DNA of 64,000 bases from Pseudarthrobacter sp. NIBRBAC000502772 (GCF_006517235.1 NZ_CP041188.1:868001-932000), one strand, 5' to 3'. Numbered from the stretch's first letter, positions 8,444-16,927 are shown. The notes: a model not told the origin generated them from the sequence alone. Translations and numbers: made by a program.

Positions 8444-10191
8444 CAGGGGACCATCCAGCCCAGGACGGGGGTGGATTGCAGGAAGATCAGCACGGTGATG
8501 AGCGCCAGCAGGCCGAGGCTCCAGCCGAGGAGCTTCCGGAACAGGGTCCCCTCGGCACCGTCAAGGCCCACCGCCGCCGAGGCTACGGCCAGGTTCTGCA
8601 GCGACAGCATCTTCCCCATCACCCCGGCGGAGGAGTTGGAGGCGGCCATCAGCACTGGAGACAGGCCGGTCTGTTCCGCTGCGGTGGCCTGCATCTGGCC
8701 GAACAAGGAGTTGGAGGATGTGTCGGAGCCGGTGAGTGCCACACCAATCCAGCCGATCAATGGCGAGAGGACGGCGAAGAAACCGCCCGCGGAGGCCAGT
8801 GCAAAGCCAAGGGTAGTGGTCTGGCCGGAGAGGTTCATCACGAAGGAGAGGCCCAGCACGGCCGTGACGGTCACGACGGTCCAGCGCAGCTGTACCAGGG
8901 TCTCCCGGTAGACGCGCAGGCCCCGTGATGCGGTGATTTTGTACAGCAGCATGGTGAGCAGGCCAGAGAACAGCAGCAGCGTGCCGGTCGCCTTGAGGTG
9001 GTCGAGTTTGAACTTGGTGGCTGCGATAGGTTTGCCGGCCGAGTCGGTGATGTCCAGGCCCGGCCACGCGAACGTGACGCTGCCAACCTGGCTCAGCCAG
9101 GCCTTGACGAACGGAATCTGAGCCACCGAGAACACCGCGATGATGATCAGGTAAGGGGCGATCGCCATCCAGATCTGCCGCGGCTCGGGCCGCGAGTTAT
9201 CGGTGGGTACCGCACTGTCAGTTGGTACAGAACTGTCAGCTGGTACAGCGCTGCCAGTTCGTAGGGCACTGCCGGTGCGGGCTTCTGCGCGGGCACCGAC
9301 GTTTGCGCGGGCGCTGACGGGGGCTGCCTCGGCTGCTTCCGGTGCGGCCTGAACGGCTCCTCCCATTCCGACGGTTTCTTTCGGCTGCCACACCTTCAGC
9401 ATCAGGAGCACGGCGGCCACTGTTACCACGGCGGCCACAACGTCAGTGAGTTCCACGGCGAAGTAGTTGGAGGTGACAAACTGCGCCGCACCGAAGGTGA
9501 CGCCTGCCACGAGGGCTATGGGCCAGGTCTGCTTCACTCCGCGCCGGCCGTCGACGATGAACACCAGCAGCAGCGGAACGATCAGGGCGATGAACGGAGT
9601 CTGGCGTCCGGCCATCGAGGAGAGCTCGTTCAGCGGCAGGCCGGTAACGCCGTTCAGGGCGATGATCGGCGCGGCCATCGCGCCGAAGGCTACCGGGGCC
9701 GTGTTGGCCAGCAGCGAGACAATGGCTGACTTCAGCGGCTTCATTCCGGCAGCCATCAGCATGGCGGCGGAGATGGCCACGGGCGCGCCGAAACCGGCCA
9801 GGGATTCCAGCAGGGCGCCGAAGCAGAAAGCGATCAGGATGGACAAGATCCTGAGGTCGTTCGAGATGGAACGGATGGTGCGTCCCAGCACTTCAAACCA
9901 AGGCGTGGCCACGGTGAGGCGGTAGATCCACAGCGCATTCACCAGGATCCACAGGATGGGGAACAGGCCGTAGAAGATGCCGGCCACGGTGGCGCTAAGG
10001 GCCTGGGCAACCGGCATCTGCCAGCCAACGATGGCAAGCACGAGGGACAGGGCGAGGCTCGCCAGGGCTGCCTTGGGTGCCTTGACCTTGAAAACGCCCA
10101 GCAGAACAAATAGCAGGACGAGGGGAAGCGCCGCGAAAAGGGCGGAAAGCACTAGGGACCCGGCAATGGGGTCGAGGATCTGTTGAAACAT
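8443..10191 (-). CDS. L-lactate permease (LctP family)
   Basis: 582 aa, about 12 hydrophobic segments. ATG 10191 is chosen because GGAGA lies seven bases upstream on the minus strand; a GTG 27 bases earlier lacks this. Family features include the ESLAGFGAPVAIS stretch, the NTAPVAFGAMAAPI region and the C-terminal GSDTSSNSLFGQMQ and SNSSAGVMGKMLSLQN motifs. It imports lactate or glycolate by proton symport in the cytoplasmic membrane. A long Ala/Pro/Ser/Thr-rich hydrophilic loop around residues 290-345 contains a short VPxDS repeat, unusual for this family. It is the first gene of a two-gene operon with the dehydrogenase and is divergent from a GntR regulator. Confidence 0.9.
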   Translation of the reverse strand: MFQQILDPIAGSLVLSALFAALPLVLLFVLLGVFKVKAPKAALASLALSLVLAIVGWQMPVAQALSATVAGIFYGLFPILWILVNALWIYRLTVATPWFEVLGRTIRSISNDLRILSILIAFCFGALLESLAGFGAPVAISAAMLMAAGMKPLKSAIVSLLANTAPVAFGAMAAPIIALNGVTGLPLNELSSMAGRQTPFIALIVPLLLVFIVDGRRGVKQTWPIALVAGVTFGAAQFVTSNYFAVELTDVVAAVVTVAAVLLMLKVWQPKETVGMGGAVQAAPEAAEAAPVSARANVGARAEARTGSALRTGSAVPADSSVPTDSAVPTDNSRPEPRQIWMAIAPYLIIIAVFSVAQIPFVKAWLSQVGSVTFAWPGLDITDSAGKPIAATKFKLDHLKATGTLLLFSGLLTMLLYKITASRGLRVYRETLVQLRWTVVTVTAVLGLSFVMNLSGQTTTLGFALASAGGFFAVLSPLIGWIGVALTGSDTSSNSLFGQMQATAAEQTGLSPVLMAASNSSAGVMGKMLSLQNLAVASAAVGLDGAEGTLFRKLLGWSLGLLALITVLIFLQSTPVLGWMVP

Positions 10192-10246
10192 GTGTCTCCA
10201 GATTGTGTTAGGCGTCACAACACCGTGGCGCCCTACGATTGTCTAA

Positions 10247-10279
10247 CAAGTACACATGTTGGTCAAGTGCATATGTTGA
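10247..10279. promoter_or_regulatory. Tandem operator-like direct repeats between lactate permease and GntR gene
   Basis: Two copies of CAAGT-R-CA-Y-ATGTTG lie at 10247-10261 and 10264-10278, a 17-base period, in the divergent promoter region. Such helical phasing suggests two regulator dimers on one face of the DNA. Binding by the adjacent GntR protein is inferred from position only. Confidence 0.5.
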
Positions 10280-10333
10280 CTTGTCTGGCAAGATTGAAGG
10301 GAAATGGGTTTTTGGTTCGGAGAGGACGCGCGC

Positions 10334-11026
10334 ATGGTCGGCCGTATTGCAGCAGTTTCCATCGTGGACGCCATCGCTGCGGATCTGCGGAGCCGCGTCT
10401 TCTCGGGTGACCTGGGTTCCGGCGAGGCGCTCACTGAGACAGACATCGCCACGTCGTATGAAGTGGCACGCCCCACCGCCAAGGCCTCGATTGAGAAGCT
10501 CGTGGCGGAGGGGCTGCTGGACCGGGGCACGCACAAGACCGCCCGTGTTGTTGACCTCGGGCCGGAATCAGTGCGGGACATCTATCTGGCGCGTGCCTAT
10601 CTGGAAAGCGAAGTACTCCGCCGGCTGGCGCGCACCAAAGACGTGCCGCAAGGGGCGGTCCAGGCCAACCGCGACATCGCGGCATTGAAGTCGGGCGCGC
10701 CGCTGGATGTGGTCGAACCGGACATGCGTTTCCATACAAGCCTGATCGACGCAGTGGCCAATGAGCGCATCAGCCGGATGTACCGCTCGCTCGTGGGTGA
10801 GGTGCGGCTGTGTATGGTCCGGGTCCAGTCGCTGCACCTCCTGGACACGGAGCTGATACTGGCCGAACACCAGAAGATCCTCGAGCTGATCGAGGGCGGC
10901 CAGGGCGAGGCCGCCGCCGAACTGCTGGACGAACACCTAGGGCGCGCGCGTGAACGGCTCGTCGCCGCTATGGGGGGAACTGCTGGCCCGGAGGCTGAGT
11001 ATCCGTCAGGGTTGCTGCCGGAGTAG
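10334..11026 (+). CDS. GntR/FadR-family regulator, probable lactate-responsive repressor
   Basis: 230 aa from ATG 10334, chosen for the GGAGAGGA Shine-Dalgarno seven bases upstream. N-terminal winged helix: DAIAADLRSRVFSGDLGSGEALTETDIATSYEVARPT, the usual FadR-subfamily start. The all-helical FCD ligand domain follows, with the Asp/His metal-site pattern (DMRFHTSLIDAV, LAEHQKILELI). Known FCD regulators bind organic acids. Divergent placement against the lactate permease-dehydrogenase operon suggests an LldR-like role. It ends only four bases from the stop of the convergent amylase gene, with no terminator between them, so read-through antisense transcription is possible. Confidence 0.82.
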   Translation: MVGRIAAVSIVDAIAADLRSRVFSGDLGSGEALTETDIATSYEVARPTAKASIEKLVAEGLLDRGTHKTARVVDLGPESVRDIYLARAYLESEVLRRLARTKDVPQGAVQANRDIAALKSGAPLDVVEPDMRFHTSLIDAVANERISRMYRSLVGEVRLCMVRVQSLHLLDTELILAEHQKILELIEGGQGEAAAELLDEHLGRARERLVAAMGGTAGPEAEYPSGLLPE

Positions 11027-11030
11027 CCGG

Positions 11031-14000
11031 CTAGCCCGCCGTGAGCACGTGGGTGGTGTGGTCGTACCGGAAGGTGACCGGGCCGCCGTCGTGCGTGTAG
11101 GAGATGTTCCCGCCAGTCGCCGAGCCGCCGGCCCCGTAGCTTTCCTTCCAGTCGCGGTTCAGCGCGGCCTTGAATTCATACGTTCCGGCCGGAAGGGCCG
11201 CGACGGACAGCTTCCACACCAGCGTGTCCGGGTCCAGCGTCAGCTGTGCCTGGTCGCAGGCGGGATCCCAGTCGCCGGCGCATCCGAGGAGCGCGTTGAG
11301 GGTTCCGGCGACGGCCACGGCCTGCGGCTGCTGTGACGCGTAGACCGCGCTGACGATGTGTGTCCGGTTGTCGTAGCGGAACGTGACCGCGCCGCCGGGA
11401 TGGTCCAGGGCGATGTTGCTTCCGCCCAGGACTCCATCGGCCCCGTAGCTGACGTCCCAGGTGCCATTGAGTGCAGCCTTGTACTCGTACTGGCCAGGGT
11501 CCAGGGTAACCGTCAGCCGCCAGACGTTGTCTGCGGGGTCCAGGACCATGGACGCCTCGGGGCAGGTTTCATCCCAGTTCTTCGGGCAGCCAATCTGCGA
11601 GTTGAATGATCCCGCTACGGTCACGGACTCCGGTTGGGGCTCAGCGCCGACGGTGACCGTCCGCGGTTCACTGACCACGGTGGAACCGGGGCCGGCCATT
11701 GTTCCGCGGTACTGGATCCGTTGGCCGTCAGTGAGGCCGGAAACGTCATCTGTAACCGAGTACACCGGCGAGGAATCATCGGAGCCCACGGCCGTCCACT
11801 CGCCACCGTCTACGCTGCGTTCGAAGGACACCACGTGGGTGGCCTTTTCCGGATCTGCCGTTGCGCTGAGCTCAACGGCCCCCTTCGCACTGCTTCCTTC
11901 CAGCGGCGTCTGCAGAGTCAGGACGGGCGCCGGAACGGCGGCTGCCCGGGGCTGGCTGGTGGCTCGGTGGCCCCCGTTGTCCAGCACGGTGGCGCGGTAT
12001 TCGAGGGCGGTGCCTGCTTCCAAGGCAGCAACATCGTGGAACACCTGGTACGGCGCGGTGTCATCGGTGCCGATCGGTGCCCAGCCACCGCCCGCCGTCC
12101 TGGCCTCAAATGTGACCTCGTAGAACGAAGCACCGCCGACGTCGGCCGTTACGTTGATCCGGCCGTTATCCGCCGGTGCCGCGGCAGGTTCCTGGAGTGC
12201 GACGGCGGGAGCCGCCTTGGAGTGCGGAATGCGGCCCGATGACTGGTAGACCACGGCCGACAGCGGCGGGACGGTGACTGTCAGCTTTCCGTCCGCTGAG
12301 GTCCTCACCTCGTCTGCTCCCGCACCTGTGCTCCCATAAATACGTGTGTAGCTGCGCTTGCCGATGTAGGTGGGCACGTCGGCCGTCTGCGGCTGTTCGC
12401 TGTTGTTCAGGGCTACGACATACTCACGCTGGTCCTCCGCATCGGTGCGGGAGAAGGCGTAGATCCCGGGTCCTTCGGAGGCGTAGCGGTGCTGGTGGGC
12501 GCCGTCTCGCAGGGCCGGGTGGTCCTTGGTCAGGGCCGCGAGCTGGCTGATCTTGGCGTACAGCGGGTGGCCGGCGTTGAAGTTGTCGGTGGCGTGCGTG
12601 GCATCGGTGCCCAGCAGGTCGTCGTCGAGGTACTCCGGCACCTGGCTGGCGAACAGCGTCTGCCGGGCGTCCTGGTCGCCGCCGGGACCCGTGAAGCCCT
12701 GCTCGTCGCCGTAGTAGATCACCGGGTTGCCGCGGGAGAAATACATCAGCTCGTGGGCCAGCTGGTCGCGGGCCACCTGCTCCGTGCCGGCTGAACCAGG
12801 GTTGTCGGCGGCGATAAAGCTGCCGATGCGGCCCATGTCGTGGTTGCCCAGGAAGGTTGGCAGTTGGTAGACGTTGGAATCGGCGTCGGTGTACCAGTCG
12901 TCGCCGGCGAAGAACGTCTCCAGCGAGCGGGTGTCCTGGCTCTTGGACGCGAAGTTCCGGGCGGCCTCCTGGAACGGGAAGTCCAGCACGGCTTGCATCT
13001 GGTTGCGGGTGGTGAACTGCGAGGTGAAGGACTTGGTCGTGTCGAAGACTTCGCCAAACATAAAGAACTCGTCCTTGCCCTGCGTCTTGGCGTAGCTGAG
13101 CATCTCCGGGCCGAATTCCTGCCAGAACTCGTTGTTGACGTGCTTCATGGTGTCTATCCGGAAGCCGTCCACCCCGAAATCGCCGATCCAGGACTTGTAG
13201 ATCTCCTCCATACCGTCCACCACTTTGGGGTTCTCGGTGAAGAGGTCATCGAGGCCGAAGAAGTCGCCGTAGTAGGAGTCCTCGCCTACAAAGGTGGTGT
13301 CGCCGCGGTTGTGGTACAGCGTGGGATCGTTCAGCCAGGCGGGAACTTTCAGGTTCTCCTCGGCTTTATCCAGAACGGGAACGTAGGGGAAGGACGTCTT
13401 GGCATCAAGCTCCGGGAAGTCGTCGGAGCCTGCGAAGTCGCGGTCGTCGAACGCCTCACCCGCCGCGGTCTTATACGGCTCGGCGTCCTTGGAAACGTAG
13501 GTCTTGCGGGCGCCCTCTTCGTAGCCGATCACGTCCGCGGTGTGGTTGGTGATGATGTCGAAGTACACCTTCATGCCACGCGAGTGGGCTTCGTCGATGA
13601 GGGCCTTCAACTCGTCGTTGGTTCCCAGATGGGGGTCGATCTGGGTGAAGTCGGTGATCCAGTAGCCGTGATAGCCGGCCGAATTGTCCTCGGGCTGCAC
13701 CGCCTTGTTCTTGAAGCTGGGCGTGAGCCAGATGGACGTGGTGCCGAGGCCCTGGATGTAGTCGATTTTGTCGAGCAGCCCGGCCAGGTCGCCGCCGTTG
13801 TAGAAGCCCTTTTTCGTCGGGTTGAAGCCGGACACCATGGGGTCGCTGCCCAGGCCGCCGTCGTCATTGCTCGTGTCCCCGTTGCTGAAGCGGTCGGCCA
13901 TCACAAAGTAGAAATTCTCGTCCGTCACCGGGGCGCGGAGGGAGTGAAGGGCCGACGGCGACCCCGGGTCCTTCGGGCCAGGCGCCGCGTGCGCCGGGAG

Positions 14001-14093
14001 GACGGAAGCGGAAGCGACTACGGCTGCGGCGAGCAGCCCCAGCCATGCTGTCAGCGGGTTGTTGAGGCGTTGTCTGCGGGTGCGTGTGTTCAC
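11031..14093 (-). CDS. Secreted multidomain alpha-amylase (GH13) with tandem C-terminal X25-like modules
   Basis: 1020 aa from GTG 14093, chosen because AGGAAGG lies 9 bases upstream and a signal peptide follows at once (RR-rich start, hydrophobic 13-33, cleavage near AHAA at 34-37). GH13 residues: region I FDIITNH at 178-184, GFRIDTMKH with nucleophile Asp314, FGEVFD with acid/base Glu348, GNHDMGR with Asp419. Two Ig-like modules follow (about 625-720 and 724-815), then two X25-like modules (823-918 and 925-1020), each with VAG-N-GC-WD-C and a terminal FRYD-TH strand. X25 modules are known from pullulanases and amylases. The enzyme would digest starch or pullulan outside the cell; alpha-1,4 versus 1,6 preference is uncertain. 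Confidence 0.9.
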   Translation of the reverse strand: MNTRTRRQRLNNPLTAWLGLLAAAVVASASVLPAHAAPGPKDPGSPSALHSLRAPVTDENFYFVMADRFSNGDTSNDDGGLGSDPMVSGFNPTKKGFYNGGDLAGLLDKIDYIQGLGTTSIWLTPSFKNKAVQPEDNSAGYHGYWITDFTQIDPHLGTNDELKALIDEAHSRGMKVYFDIITNHTADVIGYEEGARKTYVSKDAEPYKTAAGEAFDDRDFAGSDDFPELDAKTSFPYVPVLDKAEENLKVPAWLNDPTLYHNRGDTTFVGEDSYYGDFFGLDDLFTENPKVVDGMEEIYKSWIGDFGVDGFRIDTMKHVNNEFWQEFGPEMLSYAKTQGKDEFFMFGEVFDTTKSFTSQFTTRNQMQAVLDFPFQEAARNFASKSQDTRSLETFFAGDDWYTDADSNVYQLPTFLGNHDMGRIGSFIAADNPGSAGTEQVARDQLAHELMYFSRGNPVIYYGDEQGFTGPGGDQDARQTLFASQVPEYLDDDLLGTDATHATDNFNAGHPLYAKISQLAALTKDHPALRDGAHQHRYASEGPGIYAFSRTDAEDQREYVVALNNSEQPQTADVPTYIGKRSYTRIYGSTGAGADEVRTSADGKLTVTVPPLSAVVYQSSGRIPHSKAAPAVALQEPAAAPADNGRINVTADVGGASFYEVTFEARTAGGGWAPIGTDDTAPYQVFHDVAALEAGTALEYRATVLDNGGHRATSQPRAAAVPAPVLTLQTPLEGSSAKGAVELSATADPEKATHVVSFERSVDGGEWTAVGSDDSSPVYSVTDDVSGLTDGQRIQYRGTMAGPGSTVVSEPRTVTVGAEPQPESVTVAGSFNSQIGCPKNWDETCPEASMVLDPADNVWRLTVTLDPGQYEYKAALNGTWDVSYGADGVLGGSNIALDHPGGAVTFRYDNRTHIVSAVYASQQPQAVAVAGTLNALLGCAGDWDPACDQAQLTLDPDTLVWKLSVAALPAGTYEFKAALNRDWKESYGAGGSATGGNISYTHDGGPVTFRYDHTTHVLTAG

Positions 14094-14229
14094 GTCAGGA
14101 GACCTTCCTGGTAGCGGCGTTGCTGTACAGGCTGCTGTGGAGTTGCGGGTGGGGCGGCGTCGGTTGGCGGACAGATGTGCGGTTCGCGAAGGCAGTCGAG
14201 GAACGATCGCCAGGTGAACCACGGCACAC

Positions 14230-14243
14230 TGTAAGCGCTTGCA
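14230..14243 (-). promoter_or_regulatory. LacI-family (MalR-like) operator upstream of amylase
   Basis: TGTAAGCGCTTGCA, a 14-bp near-perfect palindrome with AAGCGCTT core, lies 137 bases before the amylase GTG start. It differs by one base from the operator at 61162-61175 upstream of pgmB-GH65, which suggests the same regulator controls both. Confidence 0.65.
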
Positions 14244-14349
14244 CTGAATAAATCCAGTCTTTTTAGACAGGCGGCCAGGGGCTACCTTCGCGTACATTCA
14301 GAGGCGGGCGACGGCGCTCGGCGCCCATCGGATTGCGGAAGGTGTACCC

Positions 14350-15177
14350 ATGTCAGCCACTGAATTGGATGTTGAGTCCCTTGCTGGGATCGCTGAGCGG
14401 CTTCGCTCGGCCGGGTGCGTCTTTGCGGAGGAGGAAGCCGAGCTTCTCCTCGCCGCGGTGTCCGGCCCGGCCGAAATCGCTGCGGCGGTGGAGCGGCGCG
14501 CTGCCGGGTACCCGCTGGAGCACATCCTGGGCTGGGCAGAGTTCTGCGGACTCCGGATTGAGCTCGATCCCGGGGTTTTTGTTCCGCGCCGCCGCACCGG
14601 GCTCGTGGTGAGTGAGGCCGCAGCCCTGCTCTCGGCGGACCCGAAGCGGAAGCGCCGGGAGAGTCCTGAGCCCGCCGTTGTTGTGGACCTGTGTTGTGGG
14701 TCCGGGGCGGTGGGGGCCGCCATCGCCTTCAGGATTCCGGGGCTGGAACTCCATGCGGCGGACATTGACCAGGCCGCGGTGGCCTGCGCCCGCCGGAACA
14801 TTGGCCGTGTGGGTGGCGAGGTCCACCAGGGCGATCTGTTCGATGCGCTGCCGCGCGCCATCAAGGGACGGATCCGTGTTCTGGCTGTCAACGCCCCCTA
14901 TGTCCCCACCGACGCCATCGATTCCATGCCGCACGAGGCGCGCGAGCACGAACCGTTGTGGTCGCTCGACGGCGGCGCTGACGGACTCGAATTCCACCGC
15001 CGCGTCGCTGCCGAGGCCAACGAATGGCTGCGGCCGGGCGGGTACATCATCATCGAAACCAGCGAGCGGCAGGCCGCAGGGACGGCGTCCACCCTGGAGG
15101 GTGAGGGCTTCGCAGTCAGGACTGTCCGCTCGGAAGAACTGGACGGCACCGTTGTAGTCGGACAGGCTGGGCCTTAG
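14350..15177 (+). CDS. Putative protein-(glutamine-N5) methyltransferase, PrmC/HemK-related
   Basis: 275 aa. The N-terminal helical domain (residues 1-60) carries the YPLEHILGWAEFCGLRIELDP-like segment typical of PrmC, in which the release-factor methylase binds its substrate. The Rossmann methyltransferase motif I is VVDLCCGSGAVG at 111-122. The substrate-binding NPPY signature is NAPY at 181-184, so the first Pro is Ala. This marks a PrmC-related actinobacterial subfamily of unknown substrate rather than the essential release-factor methylase. ATG 14350 is nine bases after a possible GGAAGG. The gene is followed by a decayed methyltransferase fragment. Confidence 0.8.
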   Translation: MSATELDVESLAGIAERLRSAGCVFAEEEAELLLAAVSGPAEIAAAVERRAAGYPLEHILGWAEFCGLRIELDPGVFVPRRRTGLVVSEAAALLSADPKRKRRESPEPAVVVDLCCGSGAVGAAIAFRIPGLELHAADIDQAAVACARRNIGRVGGEVHQGDLFDALPRAIKGRIRVLAVNAPYVPTDAIDSMPHEAREHEPLWSLDGGADGLEFHRRVAAEANEWLRPGGYIIIETSERQAAGTASTLEGEGFAVRTVRSEELDGTVVVGQAGP

Positions 15178-15185
15178 TGGAGTTG

Positions 15186-15473
15186 CTGCCATCCGCGATG
15201 CCCAACCGCCTGGTCATCGGGGGCCCACATCGCTGGATTCGTAATCCGATGGCGGTCGCGGGCATTGTCCAGGGCGCCGCGATCGGCGTCATCCTGCAGT
15301 CCTGGCTCGTTGTCGCTTCCGAGGTCGTGGACTCGCTGCTGTGGAACTACGCCATCAGGCCAAACGCTCTCGCCGCGCTGCCGGCCCGCGCCGGCTCGAC
15401 GGCATCCGCACTGGGGCTCGGAGTTCCGAGTGGAGACGCCCGGCGTTTCCGCTCACCAATAAAAGTGATTTGA
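15186..15473 (+). pseudogene. Remnant of an isoprenylcysteine carboxyl methyltransferase-like gene
   Basis: The frame reads LPSAMPNRLVIGGPHRW, then IRNPMAVAGIVQG and WNYAIRP. This closely follows the conserved core of ICMT/PEMT-type membrane methyltransferases (GPYRYVRNPMYVAG). Everything before the LP motif is missing. After WNYAIRP the expected acidic C-terminus is lost; related residues (SEFRV, SEWRRPAF) appear in the two other frames, pointing to frameshifts. The start abuts the preceding methyltransferase stop without a Shine-Dalgarno. I read it as a decayed, 5'-truncated gene; a short functional peptide is less likely. Confidence 0.55.
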
Positions 15474-15514
15474 CTCACATGCTACTCTGCAATATCCTGT
15501 TGTTAGCGCTAACA
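15470..15514 (+). promoter_or_regulatory. Promoter and LacI-family operator of the sugar ABC importer
   Basis: TTGACT (15470-15475) and TATCCT (15493-15498) are separated by 17 bases, a good housekeeping-sigma promoter. The perfect 14-bp palindrome TGTTAGCGCTAACA at 15501-15514 lies immediately downstream, over the likely start site, a classic repressor position. A leader of about 180 bases separates it from the first gene. Confidence 0.75.
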
Positions 15515-15693
15515 AGTATGAGGCGGAACTTGGCTTCCGGCACGCAACCGACCTCCGCTCCTGCCTGTTGGCAGCTCTTCAGATGTCCAGGGCTCGGGCC
15601 CTGCACATCAAGGCAGTACCGCTCTACCGGCAAGCGCAGACGCCTGCCGACCCAGCAGCACTTCGCGGACCAGCTTCCGCGGGAGGAGAAATC

Positions 15694-16818
15694 GTGAGAA
15701 TTAGGAAATTCCTGGGCGCAGTCGCCGTCGTCCTCGCAGTCACTGTGGGTGCCACAGGGTGCGGAAGCCGGGGCGCAACAGCCACCTCGGAAACCACTGC
15801 GAATCCCAGTGAATCCCTGGTGGGTATCTCGATGCCCACCCAGACGTCCGAGCGTTGGATCGCCGATGGCGGAAACGTGGAAAAGTCCTTGAAGGGACTT
15901 GGTTACAAGACTGACCTGCAGTTCGCCAACGACGACATCCCCACGCAGGTATCGCAGATCGAGAACATGCTGACCAAGGGTGCCAAGGCGCTCATTGTCG
16001 CCGCCATCGACGGCACCACCTTGACCGATGTGCTCGCCAAGGCAAAGGAACAGAACGTCAAGGTCATCGCCTACGACCGCCTCATCAACGGCACCCCGAA
16101 CGTTGATTTCTACACCACGTTCGATAACTACACGGTGGGCGTGCAGCAGGCAACATCGCTGCTGACCGGGCTGGGCCTGGTTGATGCCAGCGGCAAGAAG
16201 GTGGAGGGCAAGGGCCCGTTCAACGTTGAGCTTTTCGCCGGCAGCCCGGATGACAACAACGCCAACTTCTTCTGGACCGGCGCCATGGACACGCTGAAGC
16301 CGTACCTGGACGCCGGAACCCTCAAGGTCCCCAGCGGCCAGACCAAGTTCGAGCAGGCAGCCATCCTGCGCTGGCAGGCCCCCGTTGCCCAGAAGCGCAT
16401 GGAGGACATCCTCACCGCGGCCTACAGCTCCGGGACCAAGCTCGACGGCGTGCTCTCCCCCTATGACGGCCTCTCCATCGGCATCATCTCGGCTCTGACC
16501 AGCACCGGCGGCTACGCCAAGGGCGACCTGCCGGTCGTCACGGGCCAGGACGCTGAGAAGGGCTCCGTGAAGTCCATCATCGCCGGTGAGCAGTACTCCA
16601 CCATCTTCAAGGACACCCGCCAGCTGGGTTCCCAGGCAGTGAAGATGGTGGACGCCCTGCTGAAGGGCCAGGAGCCGGAGGTTAACGACACCAAGACCTA
16701 CAACAACAAGGTCAAGGTGGTTCCGGCCTACCTGCTCAAGTCCGTGATCATCACTGCGGAAAACTACAAGAAGGAACTCATCGACTCCGGCTACTACACA
16801 GACGCCGACGTCAAGTAA
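15694..16818 (+). CDS. Multiple-monosaccharide ABC transporter, sugar-binding lipoprotein (ChvE-like)
   Basis: 374 aa from GTG 15694, with GGGAGGAG five bases upstream. A lipoprotein signal is clear: [19 protein letters not shown] then the lipobox ATGC. The mature part is a periplasmic-binding-protein type 1 sugar domain: [42 protein letters not shown] and the C-terminal [15 protein letters not shown]. This is the ChvE/XylF branch, whose members bind xylose, arabinose, glucose or galactose. It is tethered outside the membrane and delivers sugar to the permease encoded two genes later. A hairpin follows the gene, likely raising its level over the downstream subunits. Confidence 0.9.
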   Translation: MRIRKFLGAVAVVLAVTVGATGCGSRGATATSETTANPSESLVGISMPTQTSERWIADGGNVEKSLKGLGYKTDLQFANDDIPTQVSQIENMLTKGAKALIVAAIDGTTLTDVLAKAKEQNVKVIAYDRLINGTPNVDFYTTFDNYTVGVQQATSLLTGLGLVDASGKKVEGKGPFNVELFAGSPDDNNANFFWTGAMDTLKPYLDAGTLKVPSGQTKFEQAAILRWQAPVAQKRMEDILTAAYSSGTKLDGVLSPYDGLSIGIISALTSTGGYAKGDLPVVTGQDAEKGSVKSIIAGEQYSTIFKDTRQLGSQAVKMVDALLKGQEPEVNDTKTYNNKVKVVPAYLLKSVIITAENYKKELIDSGYYTDADVK

Positions 16819-16828
16819 CTTTTCTTGT

Positions 16829-16865
16829 GGGGTTGCGGCCGGCCGCACGGCCTGGCCGCAACCCC
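16829..16865 (+). terminator. Intra-operon hairpin after binding-protein gene
   Basis: GGGGTTGCGGCC (16829-16840) pairs perfectly with GGCCGCAACCCC (16854-16865). The position, between binding protein and ATPase genes, is where many sugar ABC operons carry an mRNA-stabilising or partially terminating stem. Confidence 0.6.
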
Positions 16866-16927
16866 TTCCCGTAGGCCCTGCAGCCGCAGGCCGGTCCAGT
16901 TTTCCAACCAGTCAGTGGGAATTGACG

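Noticed and set aside
6869..8911. 680-codon open frame on the plus strand
   Set aside because: It is antisense to the lactate dehydrogenase and permease genes, whose families are unmistakable. The frame is open only because of high GC at the third codon position of the real genes.
14094..14297. Upstream extension of the amylase frame by 68 codons
   Set aside because: The extension lacks homology-like sequence, includes the operator and promoter region, and a signal peptide begins at GTG 14093 behind a good Shine-Dalgarno.
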